Of a stretch of 64,000 nt of DNA, positions 32,825 through 45,556 are shown piece after piece (positions within the stretch are counted from its first letter, which is position 1; each line of letters starts with the position of its first letter). Position numbers and translations under genes: made by a program. The stretch lies in contig JAHREC010000013.1 in NCBI GenBank assembly GCA_020081605.1, forward strand, positions 2,914,001 to 2,978,000. Direction: 5' to 3'. The notes beneath the pieces were generated by a model, which made no database searches, was not told the DNA's origin, and saw only the letters and a list, made by a program, of their open reading frames with translations. This stretch comes from Albifimbria verrucaria. Lineage: Eukaryota > Ascomycota > Sordariomycetes > Hypocreales > Stachybotryaceae.

Positions 32825-33958
32825 ATGGTAAGCATGGCCTATCATGAAGGAGTCTGAGAGCGTAACGGCCTCAGATTCTTGAGGCAGAAATGCCAATTGC
32901 TCGTTGATTGAGAGTCACCGCAAGTTGCTTCGGAAGATCGCGAGCACATCTGAAGCGCAAATTGCTGACTCGGGGTTATGTGACAGGCTTTCCACAAGTT
33001 GGTGAAGAACAGCGCTTACTACAGGTATGTTGGATGTGGTTTTCTCTAACAAACTCGTGCGGTGCGCAATACTGACTTTGAGATCCCTACAGCCGCTACC
33101 AGACCAAGTACAAGCGCAGACGTGAGGGCAAGACCGACTACTACGCCCGTAAGCGCCTCATCACCCAGGCCAAGAACAAGTACAATGCCCCAAGTACCGC
33201 CTGGTCGTCCGCTTCACCAACAAGGACATCATCTGCCAGCTGGTGACTTCCGAGATCAGCGGCGACAAGGTCTTCGTCGCTGCCTACGCCCACGAGCTGC
33301 GTGCCTACGGCATCGAGCACGGTCTTACCAACTGGGCTGCCGCCTACGCCACCGGTCTCCTGATCGCCCGCCGTGCCCTCAAGAAGCTCGGTCTCGATGA
33401 GGACTTCGTCGGTGTCGAAGAGGCTGACGGTGAGTTCACCCTCACCGAGGCCGCTGAGACCGACGACGGCGAGCGCCGCCCCTTCAAGGCTTTCCTTGAT
33501 GTCGGTCTGGCCCGCACCTCCACCGGTGCCCGTGTCTTCGGTGCTCTGAAGGGTGCTTCCGACGGTGGTATCTTTGTCCCCACTCCGAGAAGCGTTTCCC
33601 TGGCTACGACATGGAGAGCAAGGAGCTCGACGCCGACACCCTCCGCCGCTACATCTTCGGCGGCCACGTCGCTGAGTACATGGAGACCCTCGCCGATGAC
33701 GATGAGGAGCGCTACAAGAGCCAGTTCCAGGGCTACATCGATGACGATGTTGAGGCCGATGGTCTTGAGGACCTGTACGCTGAGGCCCACAAGGCCATCC
33801 GCGAGGACCCCTTCAAGAAGTACGAGTCCGACGCCCCCAAGAAGACCAAGGAGGAGTGGAAGGCCGAGTCCAAGAAGTACCGTGCCACCAAGACCAGCAA
33901 GGCTGAGAAGCAGAAGAAGGTCCAGGAGAAGATCCAGAAGATCCTCGCTGAGGAATAA
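32825..33958 (+). CDS. rpl5: 60S ribosomal protein L5 (uL18), about 302 aa
   Basis: Exon 1 is only the ATG (32825-32827); exon 2 is 32987-33024 ([13 protein letters not shown]) and exon 3 is 33093-33958. The protein matches eukaryotic uL18 throughout: [60 protein letters not shown] and the Lys-rich C-terminus ending KIQKILAEE. uL18 binds 5S rRNA with L11 in the large subunit central protuberance. Two one-base deletions occur in C runs, 33188-33191 (should encode NAPKYR) and 33578-33581 (should encode FVPHSEKRF). With both restored the length is 303 codons, as in other fungi. Because this gene is essential and normally single copy, the breaks are best explained as assembly errors; they calibrate the rest of the window. 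Confidence 0.97.
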
Positions 33959-35865
33959 GGGATGTAGAAAATGTTGTCATGGCTGGTTAGGGTGGCTTTC
34001 GGACGGCGTTACACGGCAAGGAAAGTGTCCCGTTTTAGGGTTTCATGAATGAAAAAGATACCTTCCACGCCACTCTTCATTGCAACGTGTGAACCTAATG
34101 AGATGTATCAAATGATCAGTAGTTTAATCGTGCCGACTGTGTACACCCACTCATGATTTTGTGTCAGTGCATCTGGATTTTTTATGGACGGGCTGTGGTT
34201 CGTCAAAACAGCTCGGATAGAGTGCCCAGGGGTTTTGCGGAAACTCACGCGACACTGAACCGATGGGTACCGGGTGGATCCGAGGCCGTTTGATCGAGGA
34301 CTCTTCCAGCAATGCCCCACGACTAAGGTGACTGACGCGATCGGCTCTTAATAAGAGTCCGATGCCAGGATCTAGCACCAAAAGGAACGAGTGCCGGAAA
34401 ATGCAGATGAGGTTTCCGGGGTTTCCATAAGCGGTGTAAGGGTTAAACAGCGCAACAGGAGAAACATCATCATTCAATCGTACCATGGGAAGAGCGTTGA
34501 CGACTATGTATGACTCGAGTCTGTTGCTGATGTGGACGGGTAGGAATGAAACGTCCTCACTTGCGACGGTTTAGCATAGGCCCCTTGGCAAGGCTTATAG
34601 CAATTTCCGTCGCAAACTTCCGAGCCTCCGTCAGGGAGACGTGATGCTAGCAGCCACAGGTGTAAATATTACTTGAACGGGATTCGGTGCATTTCACCAA
34701 AAGCAGCAGGGATGCATGAGGGGCTAGACCTGGCTAGATCCAGCCACGGATACTCGGGGTTGTGGACTTTAGCGCCGCAGTATGGGTGTGGAAAACCTAG
34801 GGTATCATGGTGCGGGATGATAAGACATGGAAGCGAGCAAGACGTTTGCACGGCGAGCCTGTTAGTGGTGGTGGTTGTTGTTGTTATGGTGGTGGTGGTA
34901 GTGGTGATGGTGGTGATACAGGTAGCAGGATTTGTAATGGGCGCTTGAATGCTGTCAAGTTATAGCGGACTTGGCAGTCTGGTGACTCTGACTGGAATGG
35001 GTGTTGCCGTCGAGGTTGTCTTGTATACAAACAATTTATAATATTGTCTGTGTTCGGCGGATTGCAGCGAGACTAAAGTCGCCACACACACGCGCACTCG
35101 CCAGCGAATAGCTCCTTGCCATAACAGCGTGCGGACAACTTGGGTTTAACCCAAAGAGGTGGCGGTCTCACGCTCGTGAGGTATTATGGGCTCCCTGCTC
35201 TGTTTGCGCTGTGATGCATCTCGTCTTGACCACCGCCCATTGATTCATTTAACTAGACGTGAGAACCCCACTGTCCTAAGCACACTCTTGAGGCCCATAT
35301 GACTGTATAAGGGGGCGCAAGAAAAGGAGCCAGGACGGGGCTGATGATGCACTTGCTCGAGCGTACCGAGGTTTCCGCAAGGCCAGCGATCGACGGAGAA
35401 CTGGCTGGTATTGTCTCGGCATCTGCACGTAGGTCCAGTTCGTAGTGAGTGAAGGGGTCCAGGGCTAGGCCACGCAGTGGAGTGCCCTAGCAAGTACTCC
35501 CTACCCAGCTAACGGATCAACCTTACCTTACTGTCTGGCCCGAATGACGAAAGACCTGCCCGCTCCCTGCTGCTACCCCGCTACTAAAATGCGCCAACTG
35601 CCCTCTGTCAATTCATCCCATCAGCTGATTGCAGCTTACTTTATTCTCATCCGTGATTCCAGCTTAACCTACAGCCAACGACTAATCAAGCTGGGCTGAT
35701 TTCTCATCCTTTCCAACAACGACCCTCTGCCCTCAAACGATCCCTCCAGACCTTCAGCCTGGCCGGACTCTCACCCGTCCACGGCCGCCACGGCCAGCGC
35801 AGTTCTGTCCCCTGCCTCCCTTCACTTCCGCCACCCTAAACTCCAGCTTCTCGCCTCCAGGCAGC
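33959..35865. other. Intergenic with a (GGT)n tract
   Basis: No coding stretch is supported. A GGT/GTT-rich microsatellite is listed separately. From 35700 to 35865 the plus strand is C/T-rich, the probable 5' leader of the LRR gene. Confidence 0.6.
34865..34915. repeat. Imperfect (GGT)n trinucleotide repeat
   Basis: GGT/GTT/GAT triplets repeat for about 50 nt with interruptions. No coding frame of interest runs through it. Confidence 0.75.
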
Positions 35866-38800
35866 ATGGAGCAGGTTCATGGCGTCGACGTTAGCTGGAT
35901 GACCCAAGGCTCACCCAAAGGTAGGGCGACTTCTTCATCTGTCTTGCGCGTGCTGGTCGTTGACCGCCATCCCTTGCGACCGCCAATTCAAAAGCCCTGG
36001 CGGTACTTTCATACCCCCAGCATCGCTTATATAACATCATCTGGTAGTGATGTGTAGCTGATCAAGACTAGTTGACAAGTTCCATCGACCGCCTCAACCA
36101 GCCAAGACCCCAGGACCTGCGCAACCGCGGCAAATACCCAATGCTTCGTCCGATATCCAGAACTCCCCGCGACTACGGTAGATGGTGTCGCAAATGGCCA
36201 CCAAAATGGTCACTCCGATCCCGCCCAGACCGCCCCCAAGAAGCCTCTCTCACGCTCCGGCTCAATAGAGAAACACAACGGCCCCAATGGCACACCGCCG
36301 CAGCGCCGCGGCTCATGGTTCTCCAACATCTCCGCCAAATTCTCAGGCTCCGCCAACTCACCGCCGAGTCAGACCTCTCCACCGCCACAGGGACAGCAAA
36401 CTTTCCAGTCGCAAGTGGCCACATCACCCACCGATTCACCAATCCACAGGCACAATCCTCACGAAGCGCCGTACTGCAGCATGCATCGAAACCCGAGGGA
36501 ACGGACCTTATACGCCTGCGCCCCCAAATCCGGCCAGGCAGGATTTCTTGGCGTTCTAAGACGATTGTCGTCATCGTCTAGTGGAATGCATGGCTCCGGC
36601 GGGAAGCTTGGAAATGGTTTGGTCGAACGCAGGGTTTTGAATGTCGACCAGAACCGGGACCGCTGCCCTATATCTGAACTCAACAGCTCACGATTGCGGA
36701 GAGTAGCCTTCTGCGTTGATGTGGAGATTGCGCCGATGCCTAGATATTCCGAAGGCGAGACCGAAAATACCGCCGCCAACAAGACGCAAAAAGAAGATCA
36801 CAGAGAAAGGCGAAGGAGAAGCTTTGAAGAACCCGAAGGCAGTTGAAGAGCAAAAGGAAACAAATGGTGTCGTTGCAGCCACTGGCGAATCTCTTCCAAA
36901 GGAACCCAAAGTGGAGGGTTCTGCCGTGACCGAAAAACCCAACCAGGACGAAACGACTCCTTCGGACCAGCCGGTGATTAAGGAAAAGGAAATGACCAAG
37001 AAAAAGGAAAAGAAGAAGAAGAGCGAAGAGGAACGTAAAGCCAGGAAAGAAAAGAAACGCAAGCTCGCCGAAGCTAATGGCTCTATTCCCATGGAGATCA
37101 GATACGACTCCAGTGATTCATCTTCTACTGATGGCCCAGTAGGACTAGCCAACTCAAAGACGAAGACCGTCCCGACAACGAACCCTGTACGGATATATCG
37201 CCGTTGTTGTCAGCTTCGAGAGAGCCCGATCCTTAAGAAAATCACCGAGCAGCTCACCAATAGCGCCAACACTACCACACCGGGTATGGTGGAGAAATTG
37301 GACTTGACAAACTACGAACTGCAGTATCCAGACCTCGTCACCCTTGGGGATTACCTTGCTGTCGTGCCCGTAAAGGAAATGCTTCTGGAAAACACAGGAC
37401 TTACAGATGAAGGTCTTCGTGTTATCTTGGCTGGATTGCTCGCTTCCAAGAGACCTGGGCTCAGAAGACGCAAGCCGAAGCACGATATTGAAGAACAAGG
37501 TGGTGTCATCGAACGACTGGTGCTAAAGAACAACAAATTAGGACCTGATGGTTGGAAACATCTCTCATTGTTTCTCTACATGTGCAAGTCTCTGAAGCAG
37601 CTCGATATATCCAACATCCCATTCCCGCGGCAACCATCTACCCAGCAAAACGGCGTCCTTCCAAACGGCAAGCCAATTCCAAGGGGAATCTCAGACCTGC
37701 TCGCTAAAGCACTAGCACATCGTCTGGGTGGATCCAACCTTGAGTTATTGAACATTGGCGAGACGGAGCCGAGTATGGAGCAGTTGGGAATCATCATGGA
37801 CGGCGTTATTCAATGTGGCATTCCGAAGCTTGGCCTGGCTCATAATCAGCTGGACGAGGAAGGCGTGGGCCACGTCGCAAGATATCTGGCCGCAGGTAAA
37901 TGCATAGGCCTTGATTTGGGAGGCAACGACTTGAGGGACCACATGGAGAAGATTGCTTCCTCGTTGACCGAAAAGGATCCCTTGTACGCGTTGAGCCTCG
38001 CGGGCTGCAATCTAACCCCAACCTCTCTTTGCAAGATTCTACCGACGCTCACTAAGTTGGGAGACTTCCGATTTATCGATCTGTCCCACAACCGCGCCCT
38101 GTTCGAGTCAGACCCCAGTGCTGTCGGATTGCTCAGAAGGTATGCACGCCTTAGACGTCATGCTGAAAGATTATGGAAGCTAACCTGGTTCGTTAGATAC
38201 CTGCCCAAGATGGATAACCTAAAAGAATCCATCTACAAGACGTCAACATGACTTCAGAACAAGCCATCGCACTTGTAGAAGTTCTCCCAGAGGTCCGGAC
38301 GCTGGCACATATCAACTTACTCGGAAACTCGGAGCTCGCAGCGCTGGCAGATGCAAGGACGGAGGAGGCTCAAGAAGAGGCCTGTGCGTTGTTCGCATCG
38401 TTGATGGCAGCAGCAAGAGTGTCCCATACCATTGTTTGTGTCGACATAGAAGTCCCTGGCGACCAAGCTGGCGACATTGTTAAAGCCATGGCCAAGCAGG
38501 TGGTGGCGTATAGCTTACGCAACATGGAGCACATTTCCATGCCGGATACTGCGGCTGGAGGTCCAGGATTTCAGGGATCGGAGAGCCAAGCGCAGCTTCT
38601 GAGAACAAGGCTGCGCAATATCCAGACGTTCTGGTTCACCTGGTTGGTCACGATGTTCTTGACGACAATGAGCCTGCAGATGACAATGACTCGGCACCTG
38701 ATGAAGACTATGTGATTGGGGGTACTGGCGTGGTGAAGGCTCTTACCTGCTGCCTCAAGAACAGAGGCGATGAATCGCAAAGACAGTCAGGCGAGTTCAT

Positions 38801-39590
38801 ACGAGATTTGGAGACGGGTGCCGTGTCACCGAGACCACAGGTACCGACCGGGGCAAGGCGAAGGACATGTCCAAACACCTATTGGCTGGAGCCCGTAAGA
38901 TTCGATTGCGCTTGCAGCCAGCTCTTGCCAAAGCCAAGGCGAACCCTCTCGATGAGGACAACCTGCGTAAACTGACCTTCTTGGACAACACCCTGCAAGG
39001 AATCATCAACCGATTTGAGGACGAATACCCAGACACGAGGCAAACCGTTGAGGATGAGGCTCCCTTGTTCAGGTTCCCAGCCACGAACTCCCAGTTCCTC
39101 CGACCCCAGGGATCGAGGAGCCAACCGGAGCAGCTTCAGACGGTGAATATGACGGAGAAATTCACCCACCAAGACCTTTGTCGCGGACCAATTCGGTACT
39201 CTCGCGTGTTCTTGCCGAGGAAGAGGGTAGGGTGCACCGTGTTGGACACAGATTCCGGTCAGGGTTCTTACCCAAGAACACCTCGACGTGCTCAACACGA
39301 TTGATGACATGGGTTCTGATCCCAACCACAACCGTATGCTGGAGGAAATCGCCGAAGAAGTTGGAGGAGAATTCCTCCAGATAGCGAAGGAGCAGGGTGT
39401 CATCACGGCCTTTAAAGAGAACAAGCAGATGTATATCACGGCGCTGAAGGAGAAGGACCCCGAGTACTGGGCACAGTTTGTGGAAGCACAGCAAAAGGCC
39501 AGGGCGAACAGGAACTTGACGCCGATAGACAAGAACGGTGAAGCGCACGACGCTCCAACAACAGCCGACGAGAGCGCGATATCAGACTGA
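35866..39590 (+). CDS. Leucine-rich-repeat protein with long disordered N-terminus (about 1170 aa)
   Basis: Exon 1 (35866-35920) encodes MEQVHGVDVSWMTQGSPK; introns are 35921-36071 and 38140-38196. The first 250 residues are Pro/Ser/Gly-rich and contain RRGSWFSNISAKFSGS. A Lys-rich stretch (KKKEKKKKSEEERKARKEKK) precedes at least six leucine-rich repeats between about 37300 and 38150, for example RLVLKNNKLGPDG, LGLAHNQLDEEGV, LDLGGNDL and FIDLSHNRALF. The C-terminus has LAEEEGRVHRVGH and a helical end. The layout resembles fungal LRR proteins related to yeast HER1/GIP3, but assignment to that group is tentative. Many breaks: clear undercalls at 36521-36525 (C), 36765-36768 (A) and 38221-38224 (A), others near 36177, 36463, 36497, 38575, 38850, 39110 and 39270. 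No membrane segment; a cytosolic scaffold is inferred. Confidence 0.8.
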
Positions 39591-41857
39591 GAAGGGGAAC
39601 CCCCACCCAAGGTGGAAGACTGCTTTGTTTGGGGAAGCGGGTGCCTGTACGACCATACAGCAGAAAGCAACGATAAAGACTTGGGCATACGACACGTTGC
39701 ACGCATCGACGACTTGACAACTGTACACTCGAATTTTACTGTTTAGTGTTTTTGATTTCTTGGGATTGCGAGAGGGATTAAGCATAGCTATGGCGCTCGT
39801 TCTAAACTTACTGGGCGGCAATGTCATTCGTTCTTTGGCTCAAATGGAGGGCGTGCCGGCGCGATAAGGAGGAGAGCTTTCTGTTAAGCGTGGGATTCAT
39901 GGCAATCATTCATTTAAACGGCGCCTGCCGGTAGTTATTGGGTATATAGCATGGCTTACATATACACACGTGTACGATGGAAGAGCCATCCACTCTGTGC
40001 AGATCAATGCTACACTCGGGTGACAAACGAAATGACGAGATTTCCACGGCCAGAGGCAATGTCGAAACCAAGACTGGGATGGGGAGAAACGAGTTGCACA
40101 GAAACTTGGCCACACCAGGCGTGTCACGTCAGCGATCGTCTCATCTGGACATGTTCCTGGGCTCATATCTGGATGTCGAGAGAAACGTTTTCATGCAAAT
40201 GGCAGACCCATCCATAGAGAAGAAGAACAAACCCCTAGGGCCCTGAAAAAGTCGCAATGCAGTGGAGATTGAATCATGCCTACACCCCTGTCGTGATGTT
40301 CACCCGGTCGCATGAATGAACGAACGTCGATCAATCAACCAGACGATTCGACGACTCCACCAAACACGGCGCATATCGTTCATGGAAGACGGGCGCAGGA
40401 AAAAAGAAAGAAGGAAAGGATCTAAATGCCAAGGAGTGTATGGAAGGGGGCAAAGCAAATGGGGTCCCTGGGTTAAGCTAAGGTAAATTATGGGACGAAG
40501 ATGGGCTCGGACGGTTGCACAGAAGAGAGAGCATTGAAGAAAAAAGAGGCCGTGTTCATGTTCCCCAGCAATTGCGCAGATCACCAAGGCCGTGGCTGAC
40601 GTGGGGTCGCGGTCCCTCTCTCATTTCCCTCGTCTCTCCCGTCCAGTCTACAGTCCACAGTCCACAACCCACAGGCGGCCTTGAATCATTCAGCCGCGAG
40701 ATGGTTGGATGGGACGGTTGGGCGAATTTGGAGAGGAGCCCGCCAATTTGGACAGCCGGGTCTGTGCAAGGCCAGAGACAGGGACAGGGACAGGGAACAA
40801 GGTGAGACGTGCACAATGCCGGGAGTCGGGTGCATGAATCCGGCTCTGTTCCCTTCTCCTTCTCCCTGGTTGAATGATGAAAGATGACCCGGTGCCTACA
40901 GTCCCCTACAGGCTACGGTGCAGCATGGCCGGTACCCACGGGCATGGCATTTGTCGACGAGACAAGTTTCACCCTGCACGGTGGTGGTGCAGGTTGGCCG
41001 AAAATGCGACTCGTATGATACAGGGCGCCGTTGGTGCCGTCCATGTCGTCGCCGGCATTCCTCGTGCGCGCACACGGGAAAAGACCAGGCTATCGGGCTC
41101 GCTCCCTCTCAGCATCTCATCGGGCAACGTCCATGCTCATGCAGTGCCATGACCTCTTCATTCCCTTCTCTCTCTTTCTCTCCAACAGCAGCCGGAGGGG
41201 TGAAGGGGGCACGGACCCGTGCTGCGTGTGGATGGCGGAGATTTTCTTCAAGGCTTGTTGTCGGAGATATGCTGTTGCATCACACCAGTGCGGGACCCCT
41301 GAGCAGAGTTGTAACAGCGCCTGCAGGGATCTGGGTCGATACGTTACCCATCCGGCTGTTGCAGTGCAGTGTGACGCTCCTCGACCACCAAGCAGGTGTT
41401 TTAGCTACCACGAGATGAGAGGGGGTGAGGAGACACAACGTTTGGTTCTTCTTCGTCCTCCGACTTACTCTTTCTCACCACTCACGTTCGCTTCCATTCA
41501 TTCATTCATTCATTCATTTCTTCTTCTTCTTCTTCCCTTCTGCTTGATGCGGACTATGTGAGGGCATCGCCGTCGCTTCATTCCCCCATCCTCTTCCTCT
41601 TCTTCCTTCTGACGGTGAATCCCACACATCCATCCTCTTCTCATTTCCATCCTCATTCCCTCTGCTCTTGGCCGGCCGAGGCTCCGCCTAAGGGCGTCCG
41701 CTCCCTTTCTTACAACCTCAACCGAAAACCACGATCGTTCCCCCTCTCTCTTCTTTCTTTTTGCTTGGTGACCGTTTCGCGGTTACCGGCAACTTGGGAC
41801 TTGTTTCCCTGTTTCACTCGTTCATGTCCAGGTTCGACCCGAACCTGCCGTTGAGAA
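39591..41857. other. Intergenic; CT-rich leader with CATT and CTT microsatellites
   Basis: Frames here are numerous but mutually overlapping and low in complexity. The segment 41430-41850 is strongly pyrimidine-rich with tandem repeats and is probably the promoter and leader of the DUF6536 gene. Confidence 0.6.
41495..41536. repeat. (ATTC)n then (TTC)n microsatellites
   Basis: Six tandem ATTC units followed directly by a TTC run. They lie about 320-360 nt upstream of the DUF6536 start codon. Confidence 0.85.
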
Positions 41858-43886
41858 ATGCCGTCCATCTTTTCCGACTTTGACCCTCTTCGGTCTCATC
41901 GCCCAGATCGAAGAGCAAATGAGTTTGGAAGCAACTCTGTGTAAGCCCGGCCTGTCCTGTTCTGTCCCTGCCATCGGCCAGTCATAGTCATCTAACAGAC
42001 GCCTGAAAACTGCCAGACCGAGCGAAAACCGCCCTCCTACTTCCGCACCAACCTTGGCCTCAAGCAGAACCGGCCACTGGCCCTTCCACTCCGTCAGGGC
42101 CTCCGAGTATTCCACCAGCAACCCAGGAAGGTCTTCCATTTTCCGCCCCGTCGGCTGGGGCTTCAACCGTCCTGTCTCCAGCATCCTTGAAGCCGATATT
42201 GTTCCCGATTATGTCGTCAACTTCATGCGCGGCGAGACGCCCGAGTCTCTGGCCCGCAAGAGAGAGCTGCGCCGGGGCGCCCAGAACCCGCAGTACCAGG
42301 ACCGACCCCGGAACCACAGATCCATGACTGCCGATTTCTACTGCGACGGCGATGCAGCCGATAACTGGCAGGATGACGACAAAAGAGGCATTCTCGGAAA
42401 GGACCCTCGCCGACCATGGAGCTGGAGGATGCTCACCACCGGCTGGAGAGGAGGCATCGCCATCAACGTCATCCTATCTCTCGTCGCCCTCGCCGTCGCC
42501 GCCGTGTGTCTCGCTTTCGCAGCCAAGCAGGCCCGCATGCTCGGCGGCCAGCTGGAAGTCCGCAAGGGGAGTGCAGCGCCATCAAGGGTTGGAGCTACGG
42601 CATCAGCGTCGTCGTCAACGTCCTCGGCCTCATCATCCTCGCCGGCGCCAACTACGCCTTCCAGGTCCTCAGCAGCCCGACCCGCCCCGAGATCGACATT
42701 GCGCATCAGCAGCAGAGCTGGGTGGATATCGGCATCCCTCGCTGCGAAACTTAATCTTCATCAACGGCATCCGTGCCTTCCTTGCAGCTGCGATTGTGGT
42801 CCTAGGCATTGCTTCTCAAGTAATGTATGTCTCGAGAGTACCCCATGCTACGTTGAGCAAAATCAAGGAAACTGACCAAACACTCTACACAGATATAATT
42901 CTCTAGTCTTTGTTACAGCCAAGGATGAGACGTGCACGCTTGTTCTCAACAACACCATGCTATTTGTCATTGTGGTGCTGAATGTCCTCTTCATCATGGC
43001 CATCGGATTGGCCATGAGCCGACCTACCCTTGATCCAATCATCACTCTCGGAGACGCCATCTCGTCGTTCCTCACGAACCCGGACCGGACGACACGGGGC
43101 GTGTGTCTTCTCGAAGAAAGCGAGGTGTACAGCCGTCACCTACGCGAGTCCCGTCCAAAGTCATGGGCCGCACAGTCACACCGCTGGATCCAGACGCCTT
43201 CTATTCTGCGATGGACAATGGGCTGGCTCTTCTTCTGGGTTATTTGCGCCGGTCTGGCGGCCACGGCTATGGTCAAGACGCTGGGCGACGGCAAGGAGAA
43301 AGCCTTCAGTATGTTTGGCCGCGTGAACTCGGTATATTTGTTCCCGACTGGTCCTCCGGATACCTCTACCGCTTTGGTCGTCGCCCTGCCCCACGTTGCG
43401 TTCGGCGTGCTCTACCTGGCGTCAAATGCTCTCCTGACCCTGTTTTTCCTGTCTCACGAGTTCTCCCAGTTCGCAATCCCGGGCACGCTGCTTCCACTTC
43501 GGGTATCGAACGGACAGCCAGCGGGCTCTCAGATCAGCTCACTGTACCTGACGCTGCCACGCATCTACTCGTGGCTGCTCTTCTTTCTGTTCGTCGCCAT
43601 TGGCTTTCTGGTCAACCAGTCCGTCTTCCTGGTATCTGGAGATGATAAAGGATCTGCTACCGCTGCCATCGGTGTCAGCCCGCTACCACTGGCTGCTCTA
43701 CTTGGCCTGCTGGCTGTCGTAGGGCTCCTGGTCCTAGGCTTGTCGCTGCGTTCTTCCAACCCAACCGCGACGATCGACACCAACGGCGGCCATGCCGGAA
43801 ACCCACTTGCGCTCAAGGGAGGAGCGAACTCGGTCATCATTAGCTCTCGCTGCCAGAGATCATCACTGGAGGGGAGGACATGGTGA
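41858..43886 (+). CDS. DUF6536 multi-spanning membrane protein (628 aa)
   Basis: Exons 41858-41940, 42017-42824 and 42893-43886. A soluble N-terminus of about 180 residues leads to the conserved block WRMLTTGWRGG, immediately followed by the first membrane helix (INVILSLVALAVAAVCLAFA). GWSYGISVVVNVLGLIILAG and NYAFQVLSSPTRPEID are the signature of the fungal DUF6536 family. Further helices include TMLFVIVVLNVLFIMAIGLA, WLFFWVICAGLAATA, VALPHVAFGVLYL, YSWLLFFLFVAIGFL and PLPLAALLGLLAVVGLLVL, about seven or eight in total. The domain's function is not known; it is found in plasma or vesicle membrane proteins restricted to fungi. Two undercalls break the frame (G run 42566-42569, C run 42736-42738); repair gives exactly 629 codons and joins the expected helices. 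Confidence 0.9.
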
Positions 43887-45331
43887 CACGTCCCGTCGGC
43901 TGGGGCGTTGTGCGCATGGCATCCAACTCCACCACGAGGCACGCTGCCTTCTCGAACAGCCCACAAGGCTTGGTGCATGTCGGCATGTCTTATGCTTAGC
44001 CTAGGCCTGACCCACCCGGCTGGCCGGCGATCGGGGAGGGAGAAAAGAAAAGAAATAAACACTAAAAAAAAAACATTCTGGACCGGATTTCACACCTTAT
44101 TTCCTAGGATTCTTGGGCTCAGGGCGCGTTTGGGCAGACATCTAATTGTACCTGGATCTATGTCCAGCGGCTTCAGGCTTGCTTGCCGTTGAGCGGCGGA
44201 GTTTACGCGCAGTGCTGGTTCATATACCCTTTGGGATCTTAGAATTAAATGCTAATGAGAAATGTCTTAATTTTTACAAGTATTATGGAAACGAAGCGGC
44301 CATGTGTTGTTGTTCTGTGTTATCTACCGGCCTGGTCCAGCGCGAGTGGACCGGGCAGCTCCGTCTTGCCCAGCTCCGGAGGCCCGGTGAACGCCTTCCA
44401 GATTGGGAAGTTTGCGCCAAAGGGAAACTGGAAAAAGTGTCACAGTCACAGTCACAGCCACAGCCACAGGAACAGGACTGGCAGAGAAGACACAAAGTCA
44501 CAAAGTCGAAGAGCAGTGCAGTCAGCCACAGCGACTCCACCTTGGCCATGCACAGGTTTCGCAGCCTTTCCCTTCAGTCATACGATTCGCACCGCCACAC
44601 CTCATGATGGTCTTTCGTTTCTGACAATAGCAACGCTCCCATTGGACGCGGCCATGTTTGGGATTCTGCAAGCTCCCCAATGCCAATGCTCACTCCATCA
44701 TGGATGGATGGTAGTTCGTTGTCTCCCCCTCCCTCTCCTCTCCTCCTCCCCGTTGATCAATCCAGTCAAGGGTAAATCCGTACGTGACCCAAGCCAGCGC
44801 CAGCACGCGAGCTGAAGCAGAATGCGTTTCTGGAACCGCCCATGGCGCACCACTTCGGTAGCTCGCCAGCTTGCCCACGTCTCGTGGCTTGGTAAGTGCC
44901 TCGTTAAGCTTTGTAAGTCGTGTAAGCCCCCAGCGAAATGATGTGCTCGCGCCGTTCAGCAAAGAGGATCCACCGACCTACCGGTTCAGGCAGCACAGCG
45001 CAACCAGGTGGGATCGTCGTTCGACTTGTTGATTTGTGGGCTCGCGATCATGGCTGATAAATGCCCATTCGACTTTGACTCGACTCCCTGCCTGTTCCCT
45101 TTCCGGGGTGCCTGCCGGTGGGTGGTCTGCTGCACACATGGATAGGCACCACCATCGTCCGACCACTCGTCGTTTATATAGATGATGCCACGCCCTCTAT
45201 GCACCCTTGAAACCTGTTTTCCTAGAATATCTCATTTTCCCGCCCTTTTACTGGAAATCGTCTTTTCGCACCGCCTCGCGTTTCCCAAACCACTCCTGCT
45301 CAGTCTCGTTCCCTTTGCGAACCCAGCAAAC
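43887..45331. other. Intergenic with short tandem repeats
   Basis: No gene is supported. At 44446-44470 there are tandem (CACAGT)/(CACAGC) hexamers. A TATA box lies at the right end. Confidence 0.6.
45173..45181 (+). promoter_or_regulatory. TATA box (TTTATATAG)
   Basis: Lies 151-159 nt upstream of the small gene's ATG and is followed by a CT-rich leader, the usual fungal promoter arrangement. Confidence 0.45.
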
Positions 45332-45556
45332 ATGGCTCCCACTTACACAATGTCCGCCCACCTTTACAAGCAATTCTGCACCTCGTGGCACCAGAGTCGC
45401 CATCCCAGCACCGCAAACGAGACCGGCACCACCTTCGGCGCCGGCCCGCTCCTCCGCTCCCGTTCATCCTCTCCCGAGAAGCGTTCCATGGATAGCGACC
45501 GCAGCGATGTGTCCACCTCGCCGTCTTCTTGGCCGTCCCCGTCCGAACGTCGTTAA
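45332..45556 (+). CDS. Small Ser-rich protein (74 aa), unknown
   Basis: An ATG preceded by CAAAC (good fungal start context) opens a 75-codon frame without introns, beginning MAPTYTMSAHLYKQF and ending WPSPSERR. The start region has aromatic and helical character; the rest is Ser/Arg/Pro-rich and probably disordered, with several SP and RS pairs that could be phosphorylated. Third-codon positions are strongly C-rich, as in the genuine genes nearby, which argues for coding. A TATA box and a CT-rich leader sit upstream. I do not recognise a family, and there is no signal peptide or membrane segment. Confidence 0.55.
   Translation: MAPTYTMSAHLYKQFCTSWHQSRHPSTANETGTTFGAGPLLRSRSSSPEKRSMDSDRSDVSTSPSSWPSPSERR

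Noticed and set aside
44249..44815. 188-codon plus frame with Ser/His-rich repeats
   Set aside because: Generated by the CACAGT/CACAGC tandem repeats; three frames are open at once.
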